Shown here in pieces: positions 19,180 through 28,701 of a stretch of 64,000 bases of DNA; within the stretch, counting starts at the first letter, position 1, and every line of letters begins with the position of its first letter. A program made the position numbers and the translations under genes. Location: contig NZ_CP056047.1 of assembly GCF_021559775.1 (NCBI RefSeq), positions 2,294,001 through 2,358,000 on the forward strand. The letters run 5' to 3'. Source of the DNA: Gillisella vitis. Its GTDB lineage: Bacteria > Pseudomonadota > Alphaproteobacteria > Rhizobiales > Rhizobiaceae. Below the pieces are notes generated by a model. The model was not told the DNA's origin and ran no database searches. It saw nothing but the letters and a program-made list of their open reading frames with translations.

Positions 19180-20199
19180 ATGCGTTCCACACGCCAATTG
19201 TTCCGCGCCCTTTCGCTGTGCGCTGTCGCTGCCGCCAGCCTGACGGCCAGCACCGCGCTGTCGCAGGCCGCCGAAAAGATCACCATCATGGTCGGTGGTT
19301 TTGAAAAGCAGATCTACCTGCCCGCTAAACTGACCGAGAGCCTTGGCTATTTCAAGGAAGAAGGCCTTGATGTCGAGCTGCTGAACGAAGCGGCTGGCGT
19401 CGATGCGGAAAACCAGCTTCTGGCCGGTGCCGTGCACGGCGTGGTCGGTTTCTACGACCATTGCGTCGATCTGCAAGCCAAGGGCAAATTCGTCGAATCG
19501 GTCGTACAGTTCAGCCAGGCACCGGGCGAAGTCCAGCTGGTTTCGACCAAGAACCCTGAAATCAAGAGCTTTGCCGATTTCAAGGGCAAGACGCTGGGTG
19601 TGACCGGGCTTGGCTCCTCCACCAATTTCCTCACCCTCTACATGGCCTCCAAGGCAGGCTTGAAGCCGGGCGAGATCGTTACCATTCCGGTCGGAGCGGG
19701 CGGCACGTTCATTGCCGCCATGCAGCAGGCCAGCATCCAGGGCGGCATGACCACCGAGCCGACGATTTCGCGCATGGTGAAGACCGGCGAAGCCTCGATT
19801 CTGGTCGATCTGCGCACCGTGGACAAGACCCGCGAAGCACTGGGCGGCACCTATCCGGCCGCCTCGCTCTACATGGAAACCGCCTGGGTCAAGGAACATA
19901 AGGAAGACGTGCAGAAGCTTGCCAACGCCTTCGTCAAGACGCTGAAATTCATCAACACCCATTCAGCGGCTGAAATTGCTGAAAAGATGCCGAAGGATTT
20001 CTACGTTGGCGATAAGGAGGGCTATATCAAGGCCCTCGAAGCTGGCAAGGGCATGTTCACCCCCGATGGCGTGATGCCGGAAGACGGCCCGCCGACGGTT
20101 CTGGCCGTGCTCTCGGAGTTTTCCAAGAACGTCAAGGGCAAGAAGATCGACCTGTCCAAGACCTATACGACTGAATTCGTCAAGAACGCCAAGTTCTGA
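19180..20199 (+). CDS. ABC transporter substrate-binding protein, SsuA/TauA-like
   Basis: A 339-residue periplasmic protein with a signal peptide (MRSTRQLFRALSLCAVAAAS, cleavage probably after SQAA). The mature part begins EKITIMVGGFEKQIYLPAKL and follows the NMT1/SsuA fold (SLGYFKEEGLDVELL, FKGKTLGVTGLGSSTNF). GAGGAGG 9 nt before the ATG at 19180 decides the start over 19156. It heads a three-gene importer directly behind guaD, so a purine or ureide substrate is possible, but the family also takes sulfonates and pyrimidine precursors. Confidence 0.88.
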   Translation: MRSTRQLFRALSLCAVAAASLTASTALSQAAEKITIMVGGFEKQIYLPAKLTESLGYFKEEGLDVELLNEAAGVDAENQLLAGAVHGVVGFYDHCVDLQAKGKFVESVVQFSQAPGEVQLVSTKNPEIKSFADFKGKTLGVTGLGSSTNFLTLYMASKAGLKPGEIVTIPVGAGGTFIAAMQQASIQGGMTTEPTISRMVKTGEASILVDLRTVDKTREALGGTYPAASLYMETAWVKEHKEDVQKLANAFVKTLKFINTHSAAEIAEKMPKDFYVGDKEGYIKALEAGKGMFTPDGVMPEDGPPTVLAVLSEFSKNVKGKKIDLSKTYTTEFVKNAKF

Positions 20200-20292
20200 T
20201 TTTCAGGGCCGCCAGTCACTTGGCCGGGCGGCCCTTTCCTCTCCTTTAACGACCACACTCTGCGGGCCTGACGCTCGCCGGAAGGATGTCCC

Positions 20293-21111
20293 ATGGCCAA
20301 AGATCAGAGCCGGACCCCGGCTATCGAACTCATCAATGTGACGCGCCGTTTCGTCTCCCCCACCGGCAAGACGCTGACCGCGCTGAAAGATTTCAACATG
20401 GCGGTGGAGCGCGGCGAATTCGTCGCCGTCGTCGGCCCGACCGGCTGCGGCAAATCCACCACGCTTAACCTCGTCACCGGCCTTGCCAAGCCCAGCGCTG
20501 GCGAAGTGCGGTTGATGGGCGGCCCGGTCAACGGCATCGACCCACGCGTCGGCTTCGCCTTTCAGAAGGATGCGCTGTTTCCGTGGAAGAATGTCATCGA
20601 CAATGTCATGGCCGGTCCGCTGTTTCGCGGCAAATCCAAAACCGAAGCAGAAAAGCTGGCGAAAGACTGGCTGGCCCGCGTCGGCCTTGGCAAGTTCCTG
20701 CATCACTATCCCCACCAGCTTTCGGGCGGCATGAGGAAGCGCGTGGCCTTGGCCCAGACCTTCATCAACGAGCCGGAAATCCTGCTGATGGACGAGCCCT
20801 TCTCGGCGCTGGACGTGCAGACCCGCACCGTGATGCATGAGGAATTGCTGAAGCTTTGGGCCGAGCGCAAGGCCTCGGTGATTTTCGTCACCCACGATCT
20901 GGAAGAAGCCGTGGCGCTGGCCGACAAGGTCTATGTGCTGACCGCCGGTCCGGCCACGGTGAAATCCGTCTACCCCATCGCGCTGCCGCGTCCGCGTGTT
21001 GTCTCCGAGATCCGCTACGAGCCGGAATTCGTCGAATATTGCAAGACGATCTGGGAAGACATGCGCCAGGAAGTGGAAACCAGCTACCGCCGCGCCAGCG
21101 AAGCCGCCTGA
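20293..21111 (+). CDS. ABC transporter ATP-binding protein, SsuB/TauB-like
   Basis: A 272-residue ATPase with Walker A GPTGCGKST, Q-loop FAFQKDALFPWKNV, signature LSGGMRKR, Walker B ILLMDEPFSALD and the switch histidine in VIFVTHDLEEAVALADKV. GGAAGGA lies 6 nt before the ATG. It energises the importer formed with the flanking binding protein and permease genes, 93 bp and 13 bp away. Confidence 0.94.
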   Translation: MAKDQSRTPAIELINVTRRFVSPTGKTLTALKDFNMAVERGEFVAVVGPTGCGKSTTLNLVTGLAKPSAGEVRLMGGPVNGIDPRVGFAFQKDALFPWKNVIDNVMAGPLFRGKSKTEAEKLAKDWLARVGLGKFLHHYPHQLSGGMRKRVALAQTFINEPEILLMDEPFSALDVQTRTVMHEELLKLWAERKASVIFVTHDLEEAVALADKVYVLTAGPATVKSVYPIALPRPRVVSEIRYEPEFVEYCKTIWEDMRQEVETSYRRASEAA

Positions 21112-21124
21112 GGAGGATAGAATT

Positions 21125-22012
21125 ATGGCAGACATTAGTATGCAAAGCCCGGCCACCCCTGTGGCCACCTTTCGCGCTGGCACATCCGACAAGGAAATCG
21201 AGGCAGCAGCGCTGAAATCCGTCAAGCGTCGCAAGCAGATCGTGTTGTTCTGGCAGATCGCCATTCTGGTTGGCGTGCTGACGCTCTGGCAGGTGGCTTC
21301 CGACCAGACCTGGATCGACCCGTTCTTCTATGCCAGCCCCTATGCGGTGGTGGAGCGGATCTATGACTGGGCCGTCAATGGCACCACGGAAGGGTCGCTC
21401 TGGTACAATCTCGGCATTACCATGGAAGAGGCGCTGATCGGCTTCTTCTCCGGCTCGATTGCCGGTGTGGTGGTCGGCATCGGCCTTGGCCGCAACAAGC
21501 TGCTCTCGGATATTTTCTCGGTCTATATCAAGGCAATCAACTCCATCCCCCGCGTGGTTCTGGCACCGATCTTCATCATGATCATGGGCCTCGGCCTTGC
21601 TTCCAAGGTGGCGCTGGCCTTCATCATGGTGTTCTTCGTAGTATTCGCCAACGCTTTCCAAGGCGTGCGCGAAGCCGACCAGGACATGATTGCCAATGCC
21701 CGCATTCTCGGTGCCAGCGACTGGCAGGTGACCAAGGCGGTGATCGTGCCCTCGGCGATGAGCTGGATCTTCGCCAGCCTGCACGTCTCCTTCGGCTTTG
21801 CGATCATCGGCGCCATCGTCGGCGAATTCGTCGGCGCCCGCTACGGCATCGGCCAGCTGATCTCGATTGCCAAAGGCACCTTCGACGCCGCCGGCATGTT
21901 CGCTGCCATCGTCCTCGTGATGATCATCACGCTCGCCGCCGAATATGTGATGACGCTGATCGAAAACCGTCTGGCAAAGTGGCGCCCGCAGCAGAGCCTC
22001 GACACGCATTGA
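21125..22012 (+). CDS. ABC transporter permease, SsuC/TauC-like
   Basis: A 295-residue inner-membrane protein with about six membrane segments and the EAA-loop region FQGVREADQDMIANARILGASDWQVTKAVIVP typical of BPD-type permeases. GAGGAGG upstream fixes the ATG at 21125, 13 bp after the ATPase gene; a longer in-frame reading from 20996 would overlap the ATPase and is unlikely. The transcript ends at a hairpin at 22049. Confidence 0.93.
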   Translation: MADISMQSPATPVATFRAGTSDKEIEAAALKSVKRRKQIVLFWQIAILVGVLTLWQVASDQTWIDPFFYASPYAVVERIYDWAVNGTTEGSLWYNLGITMEEALIGFFSGSIAGVVVGIGLGRNKLLSDIFSVYIKAINSIPRVVLAPIFIMIMGLGLASKVALAFIMVFFVVFANAFQGVREADQDMIANARILGASDWQVTKAVIVPSAMSWIFASLHVSFGFAIIGAIVGEFVGARYGIGQLISIAKGTFDAAGMFAAIVLVMIITLAAEYVMTLIENRLAKWRPQQSLDTH

Positions 22013-22048
22013 GGTGAGTTGACGGAAGCAAATGCTCCTCCCGGCAAG

Positions 22049-22078
22049 CCGCTCGCGACGTAAGTTGCGGGCGGTTTT
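22049..22078 (+). terminator. Terminator of the ABC transporter operon
   Basis: An 11-bp imperfect stem CCGCTCGCGAC / GTTGCGGGCGG with a GTAA loop is followed by TTTT. It sits between the permease stop and the convergent argG. Confidence 0.65.
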
Positions 22079-22188
22079 GTGCGATAAAAAGCCATTCATT
22101 TTCGCCGTCGGGACAAACCCAGGGGTGACGAACAGGACACAGTCTTTCACCTATGATGCAGCTGCGGCTGGCGCAGAACTCATATCTG

Positions 22189-23409
22189 TCACATAACGCT
22201 TCTGTTGCGCGCACCCCAGCTTTTCAAGCGTAGTCCGTTCAACCGGATAAAGCCTTCGGCATCATGGTGATCGTAGCTGCCCGATCCCTCTTCAAAGGTC
22301 ACCAGATCCATCGAATAGAGGGAATAGGGTGACGTGCGGGCGATGACGCGCGCCTGACCTTTGTAGAGGCTCACTGTCACCTCCCCGGCAACATAATTCT
22401 GGCTTCGGTCGATCAAGGCCTGCAACATCTCCCGTTCCGGCGCAAACCAGAAGCCATTGTAAACCAGTTCGGCATACCGGGGCATGATCTCATCCTTCAG
22501 ATGCGCCGCAGCCCGGTCAAGCGTGATGGACTCGATGCCGCGATGCGCAGCAAGCAAGATCGTGCCGCCAGGCGTCTCATAGATCCCGCGGGATTTCATG
22601 CCGATGAAGCGATTTTCAACAAGATCGAGCCTGCCAATTCCATGCCGCCCACCCAAACTGTTCAATTTCGTCAGTAAGGCGGCTGGAGATAAATTCTCGC
22701 CGTTTAGAGAGATGGCATCACCCTTTTCAAAGCCGATTGTGATGATGTCAGGCACATCGGGAGCATGAATAGGATCAACCGTCCGCTGATAGACATGAGC
22801 GGGAGCAATGACGGACGGATCTTCCAAAGCCTTGCCTTCGGTAGAGGTGTGCAGCAGGTTCGCATCGGTGGAGAAAGGCGCTTCTCCGAGCTTGTCGTGA
22901 GGGATCGTGATCTGATGCGTCTGCCCGTATTCAATCAACTGCGTGCGTGACTGGATACTCCAAATGCGCCAAGGAGCGATGACACTGATTGACGGATCAA
23001 GCGCATTGGCGGCCAGTTCGAAGCGGACCTGATCATTGCCCTTGCCAGTCGCCCCATGGGCAATGGCATCAGCCCCGACGTCCTGAGCAATGCTGATGAG
23101 ATGTTTGGCGATCAAAGGCCGGGCAATCGAACTGCCCAGAAGATACTGGCCTTCATAGAGCGCATTGGCGCGCATCATCGGGAAGACGAAATCGCGAACG
23201 AATTCTTCTCGAAGATCCACAATGCGAATATCCTCAATGCCCAGCCTTTGCGCATTCTGACGCGCCGGTTCAAGCTCTTCGCCCTGCCCAAGATCAGCGG
23301 TAAAGGTGATGATCTCGCAGCCATAGGTCAACTGCAACCATTTCAGGACCACGGACGTATCCAGGCCGCCAGAATAAGCCAGTACCAGTTTTTTGATTTC
23401 CCTTGCCAT
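22189..23409 (-). CDS. argG: Argininosuccinate synthase (divergent paralogue)
   Basis: A 406-residue enzyme joining citrulline and aspartate with ATP. It has the P-loop [55 protein letters not shown] and [12 protein letters not shown]. It looks complete. Compared from memory with the housekeeping rhizobial ArgG it differs at many otherwise conserved positions (for example [12 protein letters not shown] and [21 protein letters not shown] stretches), suggesting a second copy. It is divergent from an Lrp/AsnC regulator across an AT-rich spacer with palindromes, so it is probably regulated by an amino acid or related effector. Confidence 0.9.
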   Translation of the reverse strand: MAREIKKLVLAYSGGLDTSVVLKWLQLTYGCEIITFTADLGQGEELEPARQNAQRLGIEDIRIVDLREEFVRDFVFPMMRANALYEGQYLLGSSIARPLIAKHLISIAQDVGADAIAHGATGKGNDQVRFELAANALDPSISVIAPWRIWSIQSRTQLIEYGQTHQITIPHDKLGEAPFSTDANLLHTSTEGKALEDPSVIAPAHVYQRTVDPIHAPDVPDIITIGFEKGDAISLNGENLSPAALLTKLNSLGGRHGIGRLDLVENRFIGMKSRGIYETPGGTILLAAHRGIESITLDRAAAHLKDEIMPRYAELVYNGFWFAPEREMLQALIDRSQNYVAGEVTVSLYKGQARVIARTSPYSLYSMDLVTFEEGSGSYDHHDAEGFIRLNGLRLKSWGARNRSVM

Positions 23410-23486
23410 CGTTCCAGTCTCCAGATTGATAACTGAAAGAATAGGTCAATCCCCGCGCAATGAGGTTGCGAAAAGACTATCATAAT

Positions 23487-23518
23487 CCAATATATTGGCA
23501 TATAATTTCAATATTATA
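23487..23518. promoter_or_regulatory. Palindromes between argG and the Lrp gene
   Basis: CCAATATATTGG (23487-23498) is a perfect palindrome and TATAAT...ATTATA (23501-23518) is a second inverted repeat. AT-rich palindromes between divergent genes are typical Lrp-family operators. Confidence 0.5.
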
Positions 23519-23535
23519 CGACTGAAAGATAGAAA

Positions 23536-24003
23536 ATGTCTCACACTTTGGACGATATAGATCGCCGCATTTTGCGGGCACTTCAAAAAAACGGACGTAT
23601 TTCCAATGTCGATCTGGCCCAGCAGGTCGGGCTGTCTCCTTCTCCCTGCCTGCGGCGCGTGCGATTGCTGGAAGAGGCGGGTATTATCGACCGCTATGTT
23701 GCGGTGCTGAACCCGGCAAAGGTTGGCGCCGGGCTGACTGTGTTTGCGCGGGTGTGGTTCAAGACACAGGACGCGCAGCTCACTCTGCAATTTGCCGAGG
23801 CAATCAGGAAATTTCCAGAAGTTATCGAATGCTATCTGACGACAGGCGAATGCGACGCTATTCTGCGCATCGCCACCGCCGATCTACACAGCTATTGGCG
23901 CTTCCAGGCCGACCACCTCACCCGAATACCAAGCGTCCTCAGCGTGAAAACTGACGTGCCGATGGAAACACTGAAGCAGAGCTACGAATTGCCATTGGGA
24001 TGA
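23536..24003 (+). CDS. Lrp/AsnC-family transcriptional regulator
   Basis: A 155-residue regulator. Residues 5-65 are the helix-turn-helix (LDDIDRRILRALQKNGRISNVDLAQQVGLSPSPCLRRVRLLEEAGII), and residues from about 70 form the RAM effector domain (VFARVWFKTQ, VIECYLTTGECDAILRI). It begins 126 bp from the divergent argG start, so argG is its most likely target along with its own promoter. Confidence 0.92.
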   Translation: MSHTLDDIDRRILRALQKNGRISNVDLAQQVGLSPSPCLRRVRLLEEAGIIDRYVAVLNPAKVGAGLTVFARVWFKTQDAQLTLQFAEAIRKFPEVIECYLTTGECDAILRIATADLHSYWRFQADHLTRIPSVLSVKTDVPMETLKQSYELPLG

Positions 24004-24091
24004 GAAGGGTCGAACGCATGGCGAATGATCGCGGCTGGTTTATTGAAGCCGCTCCAATTCTCAAGCTTGATAAACACCCATAATCCCTAGG

Positions 24092-24101
24092 TTACATGTA
24101 A
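24092..24101. promoter_or_regulatory. Palindrome upstream of the toxin-antitoxin genes
   Basis: TTACATGTAA is a perfect 10-bp palindrome 14 bp before the antitoxin start. It could be the autoregulatory operator of the pair. Confidence 0.4.
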
Positions 24102-24115
24102 CGAAAGGAACCCTC

Positions 24116-24340
24116 ATGCCGACGCCCGTCAATCATCGTGTACAAAAACGGCGCGATGCCTTGCGCGCTGCGGGGTTACGACCTGTGCAAATCTGGGTAC
24201 CGGATACGCGTCGGCCTGATTTTATCGAGGAATGCCATCGTCAATCCATGGCGGTCGCGGCTGCCGATGGGGCTGATGGTGATGTTCTGGCTTTCATGGA
24301 TGATGCTCTGGGCGATCTCGATAACGAGTATCCTGAGTGA
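24116..24340 (+). CDS. MazE-like antitoxin (DUF3018 type)
   Basis: A 74-residue protein beginning with a basic segment NHRVQKRRDALRAAGLRPVQIWVPDTRRPDF, the DNA-binding pattern of DUF3018/MazE-like antitoxins. It ends in an acidic tail (DDALGDLDNEYPE) of the kind that blocks a toxin. GAAAGGA lies 6 nt upstream. Its stop overlaps the toxin start by four bases (GTGA), the usual arrangement of a type II toxin-antitoxin module. Confidence 0.85.
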   Translation: MPTPVNHRVQKRRDALRAAGLRPVQIWVPDTRRPDFIEECHRQSMAVAAADGADGDVLAFMDDALGDLDNEYPE

Positions 24341-24660
24341 AGCGGGGCGATTTGGTGACGGTCGCCGTGCCCGACGATTTTGGTAAGCCGCGCCCTGCCC
24401 TCATCATTCAATCGGACTTTTTCTCTGAAACCGGCACCGCAACCGTGTTGCTGATCTCCTCTACCCTTGTCGATGCGCCGCTGCTGCGGGTGACCGTGCA
24501 GCCGTCGCCCGCCAATGGCTTGAAAAAGCCGTCACAGATCATGGTGGACAAGGCGATGTCGATCAGGCGAGAGCGGCTTGGCCCTGCCTTCGGTCGGTTG
24601 GATGATGACGCCATGCTGTCCGTGACCCGTTCGCTGGCTGTGTTTTTCGGCTTTGGCTGA
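24337..24660 (+). CDS. MazF/PemK-family mRNA interferase toxin
   Basis: A 107-residue protein starting at a GTG: MKRGDLVTVAVPDDFGKPRPALIIQSD carries the PemK signature (RGD, GKPRPALI). The rest (TVLLISSTLVD and QIMVDKAMSIRRERLG) fits the family. MazF-type toxins cut mRNA at short motifs and are neutralised by the upstream antitoxin. The toxin is complete. It is convergent with the sensor kinase gene, with a 36-bp gap. Confidence 0.88.
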   Translation: MKRGDLVTVAVPDDFGKPRPALIIQSDFFSETGTATVLLISSTLVDAPLLRVTVQPSPANGLKKPSQIMVDKAMSIRRERLGPAFGRLDDDAMLSVTRSLAVFFGFG

Positions 24661-24696
24661 ACCGCCCACCCCCTTGACCCTCACCCCGCTTGAACC

Positions 24697-26118
24697 TCAC
24701 CCCGCCCTCGGCAGCCGCACCACCACCTTCAACCCACCCTCATCAGCACTGCCCAACGTGACCTTGCCGCCTGCGCCTTCCACCACTTCGCGGACGATGG
24801 CGAGGCCTAGGCCGCTGCCTTCGGGTTGGGTGCCGATGATGCGGTAGAAGCGTTCGAAGACTTGTTCGTGCTCTGCGGGTGCGATGCCGGGGCCGCTGTC
24901 TTCGACGGTGAGTTGTACGGTGTCGGCAAGCGTTTCCACTGTTACCGTCACCACGCCGGGGGACGGCGTGTAGCGCAGGGCGTTATCGACCAGATTGACG
25001 ACCATTTCGCGCAGCATGGTGGCGTCGCCGGTGACGGGGGCCGTCCCTTCCGCCTCCAGGCCGAGATCGATACCGCGCCGCAATGCGTCTTCGGCTTGGG
25101 CTTCCAACACCTGACGGGCGATGTCGGCCATATCGACGTGGTCAGCGCGGGGCGCGCGGCTGCCGGGTTCGGCGCGGGTCAGGGTCAGCAGTTGTTCGGC
25201 CAGCCGGGTGACTTGCCGTGTGCTGCGGATCAGCGCGTGCAGTGCTTCTTCGCGCCGGGCCGGGTCGGTTTCGCGGGCGGCAAAGCTGGCCTGCGTCGAA
25301 ATCAACGTCAGCGGCGTGCGCAATTGATGGGCGGCATTGGCGACGAAGCGTTTTTGCGCCGCCATCTGGCGCTGCACGCGGTTCATGTAATCATTCAGCG
25401 CCCGCACCAGCGGACGAAGCTCAGTATGGACGATCTTTTCATCAAAGGGCTCCAACTGGTCACGGCGGCGGGCGCGCACCGCATCGCGCAGCCGCAAGAC
25501 GGGGCCAAGCCCGCGCTGGAGCCCCAGCACCGTGACCACCCCGGCAACCAGCACCAGCAGAACCTGCCCGTTAAAATTCGAAAACCACAGATGGGTGCGC
25601 ATCGCCTGTTGGCTATAGCGTGTCACCGCCACCGTCACCGTGACGCCAGCGCCCTCCGTGCCTACACTGGAATCAACCCCAACCACCGGATGGTTCAGCA
25701 TCAAGGCGCGGACATTGAGATTGCGAAACACCATGTCCTCGCCCTGGCGTTCGCGGGCCGGTGTTTGCAGGTCGGCATAGCCGGACACCAGATTGCCCCA
25801 GGCGGTCGTGACCCGGTAATAGACCCGGTCGCCAAAGCCGGTATCGAAGATTTCCAGCGCCGCGGGTGGAATATCCACTTCAACATTGCCGCCCTGATCG
25901 ACCCGCACTGCCTCGGCAATCATCCTTGCCGAGCCCAGCAGCATATTATCCGTTACAAGATTGGCGGTGCTGCGGGCCATGACCAGCCCAAAATAGAGAT
26001 TGAAGCCGATCACGCCGACCAGCGTCACCATCACCCAGGCCAGAAGCTGGGCCCTCAGGCTGTGGCGCAGCCGCAGCAAGGGCCGGACACGACCAAAATT
26101 CATGCCGCGCCCGCCCAT
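24697..26118 (-). CDS. Sensor histidine kinase, TctE-like
   Basis: A 473-residue membrane kinase. TM1 is about residues 25-47, a periplasmic sensor of about 130 residues follows, and TM2 is about 184-203. The HisKA domain holds phospho-acceptor H264 (ANAAHQLRTPLT). The ATPase domain has the N-box NLVDNALRYT, G1 VEDSGPGI, and G2 GSGLGLAI. Architecture and partner fit the TctE/QseC branch, often linked to tricarboxylate or organic acid uptake, but no transporter is adjacent here. It follows its response regulator by 18 bp. Confidence 0.92.
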   Translation of the reverse strand: MGGRGMNFGRVRPLLRLRHSLRAQLLAWVMVTLVGVIGFNLYFGLVMARSTANLVTDNMLLGSARMIAEAVRVDQGGNVEVDIPPAALEIFDTGFGDRVYYRVTTAWGNLVSGYADLQTPARERQGEDMVFRNLNVRALMLNHPVVGVDSSVGTEGAGVTVTVAVTRYSQQAMRTHLWFSNFNGQVLLVLVAGVVTVLGLQRGLGPVLRLRDAVRARRRDQLEPFDEKIVHTELRPLVRALNDYMNRVQRQMAAQKRFVANAAHQLRTPLTLISTQASFAARETDPARREEALHALIRSTRQVTRLAEQLLTLTRAEPGSRAPRADHVDMADIARQVLEAQAEDALRRGIDLGLEAEGTAPVTGDATMLREMVVNLVDNALRYTPSPGVVTVTVETLADTVQLTVEDSGPGIAPAEHEQVFERFYRIIGTQPEGSGLGLAIVREVVEGAGGKVTLGSADEGGLKVVVRLPRAG

Positions 26119-26136
26119 CTTATCCCCTCGCCCATA

Positions 26137-26802
26137 TCACGCGGCCCGCAGCATATAGCCGAGGCCACGCAGGGTGGCGATCTGCACCGCCCCGCCTTCC
26201 AGCTTCTTGCGGACCCGGTGCACGTAAATCTCAATGGCGCTCGGATCGGTCTCGGCATCAAAGCCGAACACGCTTTGCGACAGCGCCGCCTTGGTCACGG
26301 TGCTGCCCGCCTTCAGCATTAGATATTCCAGCACCGAATGTTCGCGTGGCGTCAGCGACAAGACCTCGCCCTTCAAGGAAAATTGCCGGGTCGCGCTATT
26401 CAGCACCAGATCAGCCACGGCAATTTCCGGGCTGGCCAGATCATGGCCGCGCCGGATCAGCGCCCGCAGCCGGGCTTCCAGCTCGGCCATTTCGAAAGGC
26501 TTGGCGAGATAGTCGTCGGCACCGGAATCCAGCCCCGCCACCCGTCCGTCCAGCGAGGCATTGGCGGTCAGGATAATCACCGGCACTTTACGGCCACTGC
26601 GGCGAATGCGCTTCAGCAGGGTCATTCCATCGATCTTCGGCAGGGACAGATCGAGGATCACAGCGGCATAATCGGCGAGGTTCAAAAAATCCTCGGCCTC
26701 TTCGCCATCATGGGCGGCATCGACGGTGTAATGCGCTTGCGTCAGCGCCTTGGCCAGCCAATCGGCCAATTCATGATTGTCTTCAACGATCAGCAATCGC
26801 AT
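26137..26802 (-). CDS. OmpR-family response regulator, TctD-like
   Basis: A 221-residue regulator. The receiver domain has acidic E7/D8, phospho-acceptor D51 (AAVILDLSLP), T79 and K101 (YLAKPF). The C-terminal winged helix reads LTPREHSVLEYLMLKAGSTVTKAAL and ends IYVHRVRKKLEGG...TLRGLGYML. It is first in a two-gene operon with the kinase. Confidence 0.94.
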   Translation of the reverse strand: MRLLIVEDNHELADWLAKALTQAHYTVDAAHDGEEAEDFLNLADYAAVILDLSLPKIDGMTLLKRIRRSGRKVPVIILTANASLDGRVAGLDSGADDYLAKPFEMAELEARLRALIRRGHDLASPEIAVADLVLNSATRQFSLKGEVLSLTPREHSVLEYLMLKAGSTVTKAALSQSVFGFDAETDPSAIEIYVHRVRKKLEGGAVQIATLRGLGYMLRAA

Positions 26803-26901
26803 GGTGGTTCATTCATCCTCTTCCCACACTTACCATACAGCGCCGCCGATCAAAAAGGTCGCGGAAAGAGTGTTGCAACTGATTAATTTTTGCACTGACC
26901 G

Positions 26902-27648
26902 TCAGGCGAGCCAGCCGCTTTCCAGCCCACTTGCCCAATCGTCCCGGCCCCTGTCCGCCGCCAGCCGGGCCATTTCGAGATGACGGTAAGGCACCTGCCG
27001 GAACGTCACCGTCCAGCCTGCTTCACCCTTTTCCAGAATGGCATAGGAGGCGAGCGGCGTACCGGCTTCCACCCGGTGATAAAACGGCACATCGTCATCA
27101 TAGGCCGGGCAACCGACGCTGCCGGGATTGACGATCAGCCGCTCATCGGTAAGCCGCACCGCACGCGGCAGATGCGAGTGGGCACAGAGGATCAGTTCCT
27201 GCCCGACGCCCTTAGCCAGTTCCTCAATCTCGGCGCGGGCTTTCAGATGCACCAGGCCTTCGGGGCTGACGCTTTCCAGCCAGTAGAGATCGTCGATTTT
27301 TGGTGTGGCGTGGCAGAGAAACACCTCCTCGCGCCAGACCGTTGTGACGGGCAGGCGTTGCAGCCATTGCAAATGCCGGGGCGAAAGCTGGTCATAGGCC
27401 TCCGCATCGGAAGAATGCATCGCGGCCCTCTCCTGCTCGATCAGGTAGCGGTCATGATTGCCCCTGACGGTGACAAGATCCAGCAACAGCAGCAGATCGC
27501 CGGTGCGGCCCGCCTCAAGCGGCCCGGAAAAACAATCACCGAGATTGACCACATGGTCATAGCCAATCCCCTGGGCGGCAATATCGGCCAGCACCGCTTC
27601 CAGAGCCAGACAATTGCCGTGAATATCGGCGATGGCGGCAAAACGCAT
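26902..27648 (-). CDS. Metallophosphoesterase family protein
   Basis: A 248-residue calcineurin-like phosphoesterase. The metal motifs are in order: AAIADIHGN (residues 5-13), VNLGDCFSGP, VRGNHDRYL, LCHATP and CAHSHLP. Members hydrolyse phosphodiesters or nucleotides; the substrate is not predictable. It begins 3 bp after uraH, as the last gene of allA-uraH-phosphoesterase, so a job in purine or nucleotide salvage is plausible but unproven. Confidence 0.85.
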   Translation of the reverse strand: MRFAAIADIHGNCLALEAVLADIAAQGIGYDHVVNLGDCFSGPLEAGRTGDLLLLLDLVTVRGNHDRYLIEQERAAMHSSDAEAYDQLSPRHLQWLQRLPVTTVWREEVFLCHATPKIDDLYWLESVSPEGLVHLKARAEIEELAKGVGQELILCAHSHLPRAVRLTDERLIVNPGSVGCPAYDDDVPFYHRVEAGTPLASYAILEKGEAGWTVTFRQVPYRHLEMARLAADRGRDDWASGLESGWLA

Positions 27649-27651
27649 ATC

Positions 27652-28008
27652 TCAGCTCCCGCGATAGGTGGAATAGCCGTAGGGCGAAAGCAGCAGCGGC
27701 ACATGGTAATGCGCCTGCGGATCGGCAATGCCGAAGCGAATGGGAATGACATCCAGAAATGGCGGATCAGTCAGTTCCGCCCCCTGGCTCTTGAGATAGT
27801 CACCGGCATGAAACAGCAGCTCGTACTGACCGATGCGAAATTCCTCGCCCGCCAGGATTGGCCCGCCATCCACCCGGCCATCGGCATTGGTGAACACGGT
27901 CTTGATCAGATCCGCCTCCTCGCCGTTCATCCGCATCAACTGGATGCGCAGGCCGGACGCCGGGCGGCCCAAGGCGGTATCGAGAACATGGGTGGTCAGG
28001 CCGGTCAT
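27652..28008 (-). CDS. uraH: 5-hydroxyisourate hydrolase
   Basis: A 118-residue transthyretin-like enzyme that opens 5-hydroxyisourate, the PuuD product, to OHCU. The N-terminal motif [16 protein letters not shown] carries the catalytic His, and the protein ends with the diagnostic [11 protein letters not shown] (YRGS). The start overlaps the allA stop by four bases, indicating coupled translation. Confidence 0.96.
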   Translation of the reverse strand: MTGLTTHVLDTALGRPASGLRIQLMRMNGEEADLIKTVFTNADGRVDGGPILAGEEFRIGQYELLFHAGDYLKSQGAELTDPPFLDVIPIRFGIADPQAHYHVPLLLSPYGYSTYRGS

Positions 28009-28514
28009 GGGCGTGGCTCCAGAATCAGGTAAGGCTGGTCGAAGAAGAACTCCTCCAGATTGTTTCCCGGCCCGTCGCGATCCGCAACCAGAAAATCGCT
28101 GACCTCACCAATTGCCATCAAAGGATGGTGCCAGACATTGCGGTGATAGTTTACGCCCTGCTGCGGCTCGGCCAGAAACACCTGCGGCACGCCCGGACGG
28201 CCACCCTCGTCCAGCGAAACCGCCAGCAGGAACGGGCGGCCGGACAGCGGCGTAAAGCTCTGGCTGCCAAGCGGATGCCGTTCCATCATGCCAATCTCAT
28301 AGGGAAAACGGCGTGGCTGACCGCGAAAGATATTGAGGACCACACGCGCGCCCTCACCCACCACATCGGGGCTGGCCAAGGCATGAAACCGCTCGGTCGT
28401 GCCGCCATTGATCAGCCGCATCCGGGCGGGGTCAGCCTCAATGACATCGCCGAAGGGAGCGAAGGCTTCAGGCGTTAACGGGCGGATGGCAAGGGGAAGG
28501 AATGGCTGGGTCAT
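28005..28514 (-). CDS. allA: Ureidoglycolate lyase
   Basis: A 169-residue cupin-like enzyme releasing urea and glyoxylate from ureidoglycolate, the last step of allantoin use. Family stretches include [13 protein letters not shown] near the N terminus, [12 protein letters not shown] and [14 protein letters not shown]. It heads the minus-strand operon with uraH and the phosphoesterase. Length agrees with AllA (about 160-170). Confidence 0.93.
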   Translation of the reverse strand: MTQPFLPLAIRPLTPEAFAPFGDVIEADPARMRLINGGTTERFHALASPDVVGEGARVVLNIFRGQPRRFPYEIGMMERHPLGSQSFTPLSGRPFLLAVSLDEGGRPGVPQVFLAEPQQGVNYHRNVWHHPLMAIGEVSDFLVADRDGPGNNLEEFFFDQPYLILEPRP

Positions 28515-28640
28515 GGCAAGATCCGCAAACGAGGTGGGCCAGCAGTATAGTCGCGATTGGCTTTAGAGCCACGGACATATGCCGCTCATCTCGATAGCAG
28601 TAACCCATTGGAGCAGATCAGCAAACCTGATTTCGCTATT

Positions 28641-28672
28641 TTATCCGCCCCGCGATAGCGCGGGGCGGATAA
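28641..28672. terminator. Strong hairpin between the NRPS gene and allA
   Basis: A perfect 14-bp stem TTATCCGCCCCGCG / CGCGGGGCGGATAA with loop ATAG. It follows the NRPS stop on the minus strand and precedes the allA promoter region. There is no good U-run, so it may be a structural repeat rather than a classic terminator. Confidence 0.55.
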
Positions 28673-28701
28673 CTCAATTGTCGATGCTGGAACCTGTCGG
28701 A

